Below, piece after piece: positions 57,801 to 64,000 of a stretch of DNA of 64,000 nucleotides. The notes under the pieces were generated by a model that worked only from the letters and a program-made list of their open reading frames with translations, did no database searches and had not been told where the DNA came from. The position numbers and the translations under genes were made by a program. Source of the DNA: CAIXSC01 sp046349915 (GTDB taxonomy: Bacteria; Planctomycetota; Planctomycetia; Pirellulales; Pirellulaceae); assembly GCA_046349915.1 (NCBI GenBank), contig JAXMBL010000004.1, positions 62,001 to 126,000 on the forward strand, written 5' to 3'. Each line of letters opens with the position of its first letter. Within the stretch, counting starts at the first letter, position 1.

Positions 57801-59314
57801 AGGTACGAGACCTCAAAACGGGCGCTCTGCTGAGATCGCTTCCCGCGAAGGAGGCACGCGTCAATACCATGGCATTCGACGCACAAGGCACGCAGTTTGC
57901 CACGGGAGGATGGGAAGGATTCGTCAAGATCTGGGACGTCGCGACTTGGGAGGTGAAGCACGAAGTTAAACGTCATACGATCGGGGTGAACACTTTGGCG
58001 TTCTCGCGGGATGGTCGTCGACTGGTCTCGTGTGGAGCGGACGGCGAGGCGATTGTTTGGGACACGGAATTGGGCGAGCAGTTGCGGGGGCTCCACGACC
58101 TGCATTTGGCGGTATTCGCGGGTGTGACGGGCAACGTGCTGGTCGGCGTCAATCGTGAGTCGCAAGTCGTGCGTTTCGATGGTGATCCGGCCGGTTCGGA
58201 GTCGGTTTCGAATGAAGCATGGGCGCTGGTGCGCGCCTTAGGTCGCCAAGGGTATGTCAACAAAGATGCGCTCGCGCTGTTGAAGTCGCGTGTGGGTTCT
58301 TCGGCCGAGGTGAACCTGCTGGCGGCCAGCATGATCGAGCAGCGTGCGGCTCCGAATCTCCAGGAAGCGTCCGCCACGCACGAGGGTCCGTTGGGCAAGA
58401 GCTCGCTGGACGAAGCCAACCAACTTGGACGCAGAGCGTCAGGATCTCCGGACGCCGCGGGGGCGAAGGAAGAAGTCGCCTCCTGGTTGCTCTTGTTCTC
58501 CGCGCATGGACCCGAGGGAGCGACGTTGCGAATGTGTCCACCTCAACGCGGCGCGACCGCCGGGCCCGCGATCACGGGTGTGTTTCCGTCCGTCCCAAGG
58601 TTCCTCGACTGGCGGGATGGCGAACTAGTTTATCTGTCGGGACGCTCGATTCAGTCGCTGACTCTTTCGCGCATTGGCGAGACGCCGACCGATGGCGACA
58701 TCGCTGGCGGCAAGACGATCCATACCGTCGAGGGCTATTGCTTCGGACTCTCGACGAAGGGCGATCAATGCGTCTTTGCGGAGTCGGCCAACAACCAAGT
58801 GCACATCCGACTGCTCGACCGGAGCAGCGGGAAGCTACGGGATGTCGGGCTCGGTTACGATCCGTCACTGTCGCAGGACGGTAAGCAAGTGGTATTCGCG
58901 GAAGCACACAGGGGGTTTCAACCATCGATCTGGTCGACCATGGAAACTCGTCGGATCGAGCATATCCAAAGTCGAGTCGGTTTCATGTATCCAGCGTGGG
59001 CGCCTGACGGTTCCTTGCTGGCGCTAGGGTGGTCGACCAATGGCCAGACGGTCGACTTAACGTTGGCTGCGACGCGAGGTCAAACGGTGCGGAAACTAAC
59101 GACTTCTCCGGGACTCGATGTGCATTCGACATTCTCGCCGGATGGTCGATTCGTGGCATTCGTGCGGCTTCCGCCTCCGACTAATAGCCAACCTCGGCAA
59201 TTGTCCGTGGGAAAGCTGATGGTTTTCGATCTCGCCGACGACTCGTTGCTAGAGTTGGCTGACAACGCCTACGACACTCGTCCGACATGGGCGAAACGCG
59301 AGCCGTCGCCCTAG
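54851..59314 (+). CDS. zinc-ribbon / Ser-Thr kinase / WD40 / TolB-like repeat signalling protein
   Basis: 1,487 residues from the ATG at 54851, with GGAG 8 bases upstream. Residues 4-25 form a zinc ribbon of two CxxC pairs (CIRC, CPTC). The kinase spans about 109-425: LGAGAFGAVYKA, VAIKL with Lys138, HRDIKPSN (230-237), DFGLAR (292-297), SPE. About 50 extra residues rich in Ser, Ala and Thr separate HRDIKPSN from DFG. A membrane helix lies at about 442-466. From about 540 WD40 repeats follow (VTIWDVATGRRI, VRIWNATTGE, VWVWNVETG, VKIWDVATWE). The last ~220 residues carry PD40/TolB-like blades (FSPDGRFVAFVR, WAPDGSLLALGW). It probably senses extracytoplasmic ligands through the propellers. It is divergent from the caspase operon. 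Confidence 0.92.
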   Translation: MPTCIRCQTAWSLASNEGPGICPTCGLNAAGYAIDSTIDGAQWRTPYSASASPPAIAAEETLDGASSWPDAPPLSPALKEGQGVLLGPAAARGGENQSDAAPVQVVGRYTLQSKLGAGAFGAVYKALDSQLQRIVAIKLPKPQGFDYEEQARERFLRESRACAQLSHPGIIPVYDVGIDRAQPYLVYEFVDGLTLSDWLSARTCSPALAARIVRQLAEALQHAHSEQIVHRDIKPSNIMVIPEAMEAAATSLTHSTASTAARRSKRDAVGNASSAGSATKSAGESQLVRIMDFGLARRDASSDATMTTEGQILGTPAYMSPEQARGASHSVDARADQYSLGVVLYELLTGSLPFRGNLRMIIHQAIHDDPVAPRRMNDTIPRDLETICLKALQKDPHKRYDDCQQLSDDLTRFLNDEPILARRAGMVEVVQRWRRRHPAVARLLGVIALILIVSTIVASSLALAARRSSLYAQQQAARASRLLYATQINLAGQFLDGNNPTAVSDLLRKSTPVDASSTDYRGWEWHDLHRQVQQSIRGWRAHDKFASSLSFDAKGERLVTASADHMVTIWDVATGRRIRDLAGHTDVVRSAVFIPQTDLIVSGSYDSSVRIWNATTGECVRTWTNDGAVIYQVAASRDGGKIAAAGSHGKARVYDVAQGTLIQELTWPGGTEHTVAFSPDGKSLATAGNGRVIGIWNLASGERLATMTLRFPAYQLAFSPDGRYLAGGDDDSIYLFSLPDGQVAQKLTDISSYANTVCFSPDSQYVAAGGVDKIVWVWNVETGALVADWKGNDSFVDGVAFSPDGLLLASSGEDGYVRIWPTVPVHTELLKLNSSPIVLRGYPGESRVDIMTSDGSITRLDLLRHATTVLRLGSLTEDPLRKMVLSTSADSFAMTDRQSVLVHHKMTPGAGWKKEWSDGSPQALGLDLDNEILVVGRGGGQIDAFRFRDGSPLWSQSAFRVAPTLVIDPRGRWIVANALNEDLQVRDLKTGALLRSLPAKEARVNTMAFDAQGTQFATGGWEGFVKIWDVATWEVKHEVKRHTIGVNTLAFSRDGRRLVSCGADGEAIVWDTELGEQLRGLHDLHLAVFAGVTGNVLVGVNRESQVVRFDGDPAGSESVSNEAWALVRALGRQGYVNKDALALLKSRVGSSAEVNLLAASMIEQRAAPNLQEASATHEGPLGKSSLDEANQLGRRASGSPDAAGAKEEVASWLLLFSAHGPEGATLRMCPPQRGATAGPAITGVFPSVPRFLDWRDGELVYLSGRSIQSLTLSRIGETPTDGDIAGGKTIHTVEGYCFGLSTKGDQCVFAESANNQVHIRLLDRSSGKLRDVGLGYDPSLSQDGKQVVFAEAHRGFQPSIWSTMETRRIEHIQSRVGFMYPAWAPDGSLLALGWSTNGQTVDLTLAATRGQTVRKLTTSPGLDVHSTFSPDGRFVAFVRLPPPTNSQPRQLSVGKLMVFDLADDSLLELADNAYDTRPTWAKREPSP

Positions 59315-59389
59315 GCAATCGCGAAAAGAACTCGAACAACTCGCGATAGATTTCGAGAGAATGGCAGTATCTTGTCTAGGGAAACTGCC

Positions 59390-60016
59390 ATGAACGACTC
59401 ACAGCTCACCCATCCAACTCTTCTGCTACGTCTGGCCCAAGGCCAGGACGACGCTACATGGCGGCGCTTCGTCGACATCTATGCCCCGATCGTATTTCAG
59501 TTTGCGCGTGCTCGGGGGCTGCAAGATTCGGATGCCGCCGATGTGGTCCAGGAGGTGTTGGTGAGAGTGGCCGAGGCGTTTCGGCGGCGCAAGTACGATC
59601 CGTCGCGCGGTCGGTTTCGGGGCTGGCTATTGACCATCGCTCGTAACGAAGTGGCCGACTGGTACGAAGCCCGCGACCGACGTGAAAACGCGGGTGGCGG
59701 AACCACGGTCCAACGACGCCTGGGTGAGTTGGAACAACGGCAGGAAGAGCTTGATTGGCGGAAGCAGTACGGCGATCGGCTGTTGGCCTGGGCGGTAGAG
59801 CAGGTGCGGGGCGAGGTTGAGCCGAAAACCTGGGAGGCGTTTTGGCAGACCGCGCTGGAAGAGAAGAGCGGTCAAGCGGTGGCCCAGTCGCTGGAGATGA
59901 CCGTTGCGGCCGTCTATCTGGCGCGTAGTCGAGTGCTACGACGGTTGCGAGCGGTTGTCGCGGATATTGATCCGGCGGGCTGGGAATGGGAAAGCGAACA
60001 GGGAGAATCGTCATGA
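59390..60016 (+). CDS. ECF-type RNA polymerase sigma factor, coupled to kinase
   Basis: 208 residues from the ATG at 59390; a TTG at 59372 is an alternative. Sigma-2: QFARARGLQDSDAADVVQEVLVRVAEAF, with the DVVQEV signature, followed by RGRFRGWLLTIARNEVADW. Sigma-4 is marked by TWEAFWQTALEEKSGQAVAQ and a helix-turn-helix at SLEMTVAAVYLARSRVLRRLR. It is of the planctomycete-type ECF group that works with kinases. Its stop overlaps the kinase start as ATGA (60013-60016), so the two products are made together. It may be held inactive by the kinase's N-terminal anti-sigma-like motif. Confidence 0.93.
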   Translation: MNDSQLTHPTLLLRLAQGQDDATWRRFVDIYAPIVFQFARARGLQDSDAADVVQEVLVRVAEAFRRRKYDPSRGRFRGWLLTIARNEVADWYEARDRRENAGGGTTVQRRLGELEQRQEELDWRKQYGDRLLAWAVEQVRGEVEPKTWEAFWQTALEEKSGQAVAQSLEMTVAAVYLARSRVLRRLRAVVADIDPAGWEWESEQGESS

Positions 60017-61761
60017 ACGACACACTGATCTGTCCTGCGGAAAGCGAACTGGAAAACCTATTGCTCGCAGGCAATGGTGAAGCGGACGATCCGCTTGTCG
60101 CTCACTTGGAGCAATGCGAGGCGTGTCAGCGACGAATGGAGCAGATCGCAGCGCGGGGCGTGACTTGGTCGGCCATCGCCGAGAGGATTCGAGCGGGCCA
60201 ATCCGTCACTCCATCAAGACCAGCGGCGCTCGAAGCCGCGATTGAGAAGTTGAAGCAGAACGCTTCCTGGGTCGTCGATTCGCCAGAAACAAATGTGAGT
60301 ATCGACCTGCCAACGGGGCTCTTGGGACCTCCGAAACAACCGGGACAATTGGGAAGTCTGGACGACTACGAGGTATTTGAGGCGGTCGGACGCGGCGCCA
60401 TGGGGATTGTGCTGCGAGCGTTCGATCCGAAACTGCATCGAGTGGTTGCGATCAAAGTCATGTCCCCCGCCCTCGCTGCATTCCCGCTTGCGCGTCAGCG
60501 TTTTGTGCGGGAAGGTCATTCGGTCGCGGCAGTATGCCATGAAAACGTGGTGGCGGTTCATGCCGTGGGCGAAGTCTCGGGGATTCCTTTCCTGGTCATG
60601 CAGTATGTTGCGGGCAAAACGTTGCAGGAGCGGTTGGATCAGGGAGGACCGCTGAACGTCGACGATATTCTGCGCATCGGCATGCAGGCCGCGGCGGGAC
60701 TTGCGGCGGCGCATGCACAAGGTCTGGTCCATCGTGACATCAAACCCGCGAATCTCTTGCTCGAAAACGGAGTCGAACGAGTCAAGCTAACCGACTTCGG
60801 GCTGGCGCGCGCCGTGGATGATGCCAGTATTACGCAGACAGGCGTGATCTCGGGCACGCCACAGTTCATGTCCCCCGAGCAGGCACAGGGAGAACCAGTC
60901 GACGCGCGGTCGGATCTTTTTAGCCTCGGATGCGTGCTCTACTCGCTTGCGACGGGGCGTCCGCCGTTTCGCGGGTCGTCGACGCCGGCGGTCTTGAAGC
61001 GAATCTGCGAAACGACTCCGCCGCCGATTCGTGAGCGAAACCCCAACATTCCCGATTGGCTGGCGGGGATCATCGTGAAGCTGTTGGCGAAGAATCCAGC
61101 GGACCGTTTCAATTCGGCCAAAGAGTTGTCTGAGTTGTTAGGGCAGTGCTTGGAACATTGGCGGCAGCCCCATCGGAGTCCTTTGCCGACGGGTGCCACG
61201 GCGCTTGCTCAGACTCAGGCTGCGCCGCTGACGGTCTCGACTGCGGCTAACGCGTCATCACGTCCCACGAACGCGGAGGCGTATGCATGGTTGAAAACGC
61301 CGCTCGCATTGCTGTTGTTGTTCGCCGCCTTATTGTTTCCCTTGTCGAAACTAAACAATTGGATGGATCGATGGCTGGGGCCTGCCTCATCCATCGAGAT
61401 CAAGCAGCAGCCGTTGGTTGGAGCCTGGAAACTGGTGTCGTTGCATACAAGAGGCGTACAGGCGCCCGGCGAATTGGTGGATAAATTGAGTGTCCGATTC
61501 GATGATCAGAAACTGGAATTCGTCCCCGGCGAGCCTGGATTTACGCAATTCGGCTATCGAGTCGAAGCAACTGCGTCACCGCCTCACATCGACTTGACTC
61601 ATGAGGAGGGGGCAAGCAAAGGCAAGAAGTTGTTGGGGATCTATCGGCTAGAAGACAACACACTCAAGATCTGCCTGGGAGAAGACGAACGTCCGACCAG
61701 TTTCGAGGGATCGAAGTACGTGGTGTATGTGCTGACTCGAATATCGCAGAAGCGTGAGTAA
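60013..61761 (+). CDS. membrane Ser/Thr kinase with N-terminal anti-sigma-type HxxxCxxC motif and TIGR03067 domain
   Basis: 582 residues from the ATG at 60013, which overlaps the sigma factor's TGA; GGGAG lies just upstream. Residues 31-38 (HLEQCEAC) form the HxxxCxxC motif of zinc-binding anti-sigma (ZAS/zf-HC2) domains. The kinase (about 119-380) has VGRGAMGIV, VAIKV with Lys148, HRDIKPAN (240-247), DFGLAR (261-266) and SPEQA. A single membrane helix lies at about 425-445 (LALLLLFAALLFPL). The C-terminal ~110 residues match the planctomycete TIGR03067 domain (GAWKLVSLHTRG ... YRLEDNTLKICL ... RPTSF) and should be outside. The arrangement implies a one-protein sensor, kinase and anti-sigma switch. 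That reading is inference; the domains are seen. Confidence 0.92.
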   Translation: MNDTLICPAESELENLLLAGNGEADDPLVAHLEQCEACQRRMEQIAARGVTWSAIAERIRAGQSVTPSRPAALEAAIEKLKQNASWVVDSPETNVSIDLPTGLLGPPKQPGQLGSLDDYEVFEAVGRGAMGIVLRAFDPKLHRVVAIKVMSPALAAFPLARQRFVREGHSVAAVCHENVVAVHAVGEVSGIPFLVMQYVAGKTLQERLDQGGPLNVDDILRIGMQAAAGLAAAHAQGLVHRDIKPANLLLENGVERVKLTDFGLARAVDDASITQTGVISGTPQFMSPEQAQGEPVDARSDLFSLGCVLYSLATGRPPFRGSSTPAVLKRICETTPPPIRERNPNIPDWLAGIIVKLLAKNPADRFNSAKELSELLGQCLEHWRQPHRSPLPTGATALAQTQAAPLTVSTAANASSRPTNAEAYAWLKTPLALLLLFAALLFPLSKLNNWMDRWLGPASSIEIKQQPLVGAWKLVSLHTRGVQAPGELVDKLSVRFDDQKLEFVPGEPGFTQFGYRVEATASPPHIDLTHEEGASKGKKLLGIYRLEDNTLKICLGEDERPTSFEGSKYVVYVLTRISQKRE

Positions 61762-61918
61762 GGTTGCATGAGTAAGGAACTCACCCGTGGCTGCCTGGCT
61801 TGGTGAAGTCGCATTGTCGGTTGCTGGAGGTTGCTTTTCTCTGGCGAATCTCGTACGTTCGCTGAGGGGCTGGGTGTACCGGTATGAACCTTTGAAGCGA
61901 TCGTCAGCGAGGCGAACC

Positions 61919-62923
61919 ATGAGCGTTTCCAACCGTCGGCAGTGGATTCAAGCAGTCAGTGCGGCCTCGTTCGGCGCCTTAGCAACTTCTGGCTTGGCAA
62001 TTTCTGGCGGGACAAGGTCGTCGGCGTGGGGGGCTGAACCCAAAACCGACTCGCTTCCCATGCAGTTGTACAAGAGCTTGACTCCCGAACAGCGACAAAA
62101 GGTCTGTTTGCCAGCCGATCATGCTCGCCGGAAGTACGTCAGCAACTGGTGGTATATCCATCCCGAGCATCGGATTCCCTCGACGTTCGATGCCGAGCAG
62201 CAGGAGTTGATCAAGAAGATCTTTGATTCGCTGCACAGCGCCGACCATCAAGCGGCGATCCAAGAACAAGTGCTGTTGGATCAATATGGCGAGGCTAAGA
62301 ACGCGCCGGCGGCGGGGTTCTTCGGTACGCTCGACAACGAAGATTTCGAGTTCATATTTACGGGACATCATGTGACGCGTCGCTGCAACGCGCACACGGA
62401 CAAGGGGCTAGGCTTCGGAGGCAACCCGATCTTCTACGGACACTATCCACATCCGCTGACCAATATGCGAGCCAACTTCAACGAGGCGAAAGACCACCCC
62501 GGCAATCCTTACTGGTACCAAGGCCGTCTATTCAATAAGTTTGTCGCTGGCCTGGATGGAAAGCAGCAACAGCAGGGGTTGGTGAGTCTGGAGCCTCGCA
62601 GTGAAAGTGCCGCGACGGTCATCCAGAAGCCCACCGAACCCCGCGGGCTGCATGGCGCCGACTTGACCGCCGACCAAAAGAAGCTGTTTCTGGAAACCGT
62701 GCGTGGCATGTTGGCCATGTTCCGGGCCGATGATGTGAATGCGACGGTGGAATCAATCGAGAAACGTAATCTCGTCGACAAGATTCACATCTCGTGGTAT
62801 TCCGGCAAGTACGATATTGGCTCGGACAAAGTGTGGGACACTTGGCAAATCGAAGGTCCCGAATTGGTGTGGTACTTCCGCGGCTTCCCACACATTCACT
62901 GCTACTTCCATCTGCATAGCTGA
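61919..62923 (+). CDS. DUF3500 domain-containing protein, exported (Tat-like signal)
   Basis: 334 residues from the ATG at 61919. An ATG-less extension back to 61787 is less likely, since it would put 44 residues before a twin-arginine-type signal (NRRQWIQAVSAASFGALA). The mature part shows the DUF3500 pattern: SLTPEQRQKVCLP, FDAEQQELIKKIFDSL, FEFIFTGHHVTRRC, GGNPIFYGHYPH, and at the end HISWYSGKYDIGSD then VWYFRGFPHIHCYFHLH. The family has no established function; genomic neighbours in planctomycetes are often exported metabolic proteins. It follows the kinase by 157 bp with two nearby copies of TGAGTAAGG between. Confidence 0.85.
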   Translation: MSVSNRRQWIQAVSAASFGALATSGLAISGGTRSSAWGAEPKTDSLPMQLYKSLTPEQRQKVCLPADHARRKYVSNWWYIHPEHRIPSTFDAEQQELIKKIFDSLHSADHQAAIQEQVLLDQYGEAKNAPAAGFFGTLDNEDFEFIFTGHHVTRRCNAHTDKGLGFGGNPIFYGHYPHPLTNMRANFNEAKDHPGNPYWYQGRLFNKFVAGLDGKQQQQGLVSLEPRSESAATVIQKPTEPRGLHGADLTADQKKLFLETVRGMLAMFRADDVNATVESIEKRNLVDKIHISWYSGKYDIGSDKVWDTWQIEGPELVWYFRGFPHIHCYFHLHS

Positions 62924-63064
62924 TGTCGCTGGTCGCCCGTGGTGCTCGGCGTGGCTCCTGTACTACAATCCGCGGTGAAATTGCCCGCGGACTGCTCATC
63001 GTACGCGCGGCAACGCGTCGCACTTAGCTCGTTTACCCACCTTGATTTTACTCACTCACCTCCC

Positions 63065-64000
63065 ATGAAATTGCGATTTGCTGATTCGACGCTCTCAACT
63101 GGCTGGCACTGGCTACTGGCCGCATGTCTGAGCTTGTTCATCGCTGGCGATGCTTGTGTCGCGTTCGCCGCGAAAGGAATCGACGTTACGGCCGAAGTGG
63201 CGGCGGCGGTCAAAGGCGAGAAGCTGGCGATCCAAGCCGATAACTCAACGTTTGGCGACACGGCGCCCGGTGTTCCGAAGAAGCTGCGAGTCGAATATCG
63301 CGTGGGCAATGAGACGCGAGTGCACGAGGTGCAGGAAGGGGGGCGAGTCGAGATCGCGGCGCCTGCCGGAACGAAGCTGATGATCATCAAGGCCACCTAT
63401 GGGCCCGCGGATGGTTCGAAACCCGTGACACTCGAGAATCCTGAGGACGCACTTGATGTGCTTCCTGGCTTCAAGATCGAGTTGGTCTATCGAGCCGATG
63501 CGCAAAGCAACGGCTCCTGGATCAGCATGGCGCGAGATCGTCAGGGGCGGCTCTTGTTGGGAGGCCAGCGAGGCCAGCCGATCACTCGGCTGACCATCAA
63601 AGACGGTAAGGTGACTAACGAAGAACTTCTCAAGTTGCCCCTGACTGAAGTGATGGGGATGCTGCCGCTCGAGAAGGTGCTCTACGTCAACGGCGCGGGT
63701 AAAGACGGCAAGTATGGCCTTTACCGCTGCGAGGAGCCGGATGCAGACGGTCAGTATGAGAAGGTCGAACTGCTGCGGGAATGGCGGGGAGGCGCGGGCG
63801 AGCACGGGGCTCACGGAATCGCATTAGGCCCCGACAATAAACTGTACGTGGTGTGCGGCAACTTTGTCGACGTCCCGACCGACCTCGCCCCAACGTCGCC
63901 TCATCGCAACTATGGCGATGATCTGGCACTGAAGCGCGCCGAGGATGGCAACGGCTTTGGCGCGGGACGCATGCCGCCCGGCGGCTATATCGCTCGCATG
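63065..64000 (+). CDS. exported dehydrogenase-like protein of the PVC type (partial, runs off right edge)
   Basis: The frame from the ATG at 63065 is open for 312 codons to the last base. A signal peptide (WLLAACLSLFIAGDACVAFA) is followed by an ~85-residue beta-sandwich-like domain. Then PGFKIELVYRADAQSNGSWIS and RDRQGRLLLGGQRGQPITRL (quoted in parts: PGFKIELVY, GSWISMARD, GRLLLGGQRG) match the opening of the planctomycete 'membrane-bound dehydrogenase' / DUF7133-type propeller, which resembles soluble quinoprotein glucose dehydrogenases. HGIALGPDNKLYVVCGN and GGYIAR continue the pattern. Full-length relatives usually end with a heme c CxxCH domain, not visible here. The substrate is unknown. 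Confidence 0.8.
   Translation, partial: MKLRFADSTLSTGWHWLLAACLSLFIAGDACVAFAAKGIDVTAEVAAAVKGEKLAIQADNSTFGDTAPGVPKKLRVEYRVGNETRVHEVQEGGRVEIAAPAGTKLMIIKATYGPADGSKPVTLENPEDALDVLPGFKIELVYRADAQSNGSWISMARDRQGRLLLGGQRGQPITRLTIKDGKVTNEELLKLPLTEVMGMLPLEKVLYVNGAGKDGKYGLYRCEEPDADGQYEKVELLREWRGGAGEHGAHGIALGPDNKLYVVCGNFVDVPTDLAPTSPHRNYGDDLALKRAEDGNGFGAGRMPPGGYIARM

Noticed and set aside
61787..61918. Upstream extension of the DUF3500 protein
   Set aside because: It would place 44 residues before a twin-arginine-type signal peptide, whereas the ATG at 61919 puts the signal at the N-terminus.

Overview
The window reads as chromosome of a planctomycete, most likely of the Pirellulales or a neighbouring group. 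This is inferred from gene content: an LEPR-XLL-like N-terminal motif on a giant exported protein, a C-terminal dockerin-like pair, a TIGR03067 domain on a kinase, two ECF sigma/Ser-Thr kinase pairs, a Cys-type sulfatase, a DUF3500 protein and the start of a planctomycete-type exported dehydrogenase-like protein. No rRNA, tRNA or CRISPR array was seen.

Left part (1-9.2 kb): a TMEM43-like membrane protein runs off the left edge. It is followed by an envelope O-acetylation pair (SGNH-like protein convergent with an MBOAT acyltransferase) and a GT4 glycosyltransferase. Next is a membrane-anchored beta-carbonic-anhydrase-like gene cut in two by a 1.87 kb IS1380-family element. The element's 25 bp terminal repeats and 6 bp target duplication can be read exactly, and removing the element restores a 220-codon frame. 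The transposase inside is broken by several frameshifts. A LOG-family nucleotide hydrolase closes this part.

Middle (9.4-47.5 kb): a secreted sulfatase, an ECF sigma factor, a transmembrane Ser/Thr kinase with a long TPR-like tail, and then one gene filling half the window. That gene encodes about 10,796 residues. In order it carries an LEPR-XLL-like export motif; three tandem ~1,050-residue Asp-box propeller modules; a beta-rich region with recurring Asp/Gly calcium-loop-like motifs; a long RTX array; a predicted seven-bladed propeller; five parallel-beta-helix modules separated by beta-sandwich linkers and one LamG-like domain; an SbsA-like Ig domain; five putative-Ig/cadherin-like repeats; and a dockerin-like C-terminus. 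It looks like a calcium-dependent cell-surface or extracellular protein.

Right part (47.6-64 kb): a secreted prolyl oligopeptidase and an esterase, then a signalling cluster. A caspase-like protease and a HEAT-repeat/DUF900 hydrolase form a two-gene operon, transcribed divergently from a zinc-ribbon/kinase/WD40/TolB-like protein. A second ECF sigma factor overlaps, by ATGA, a kinase that carries an anti-sigma-type HxxxCxxC motif. A DUF3500 protein and an exported dehydrogenase-like protein (cut by the right edge) finish the window.

The best candidates for something new are the giant mosaic protein, the caspase/HEAT-hydrolase/WD40-kinase locus, and the anti-sigma-motif kinase coupled to its sigma factor.
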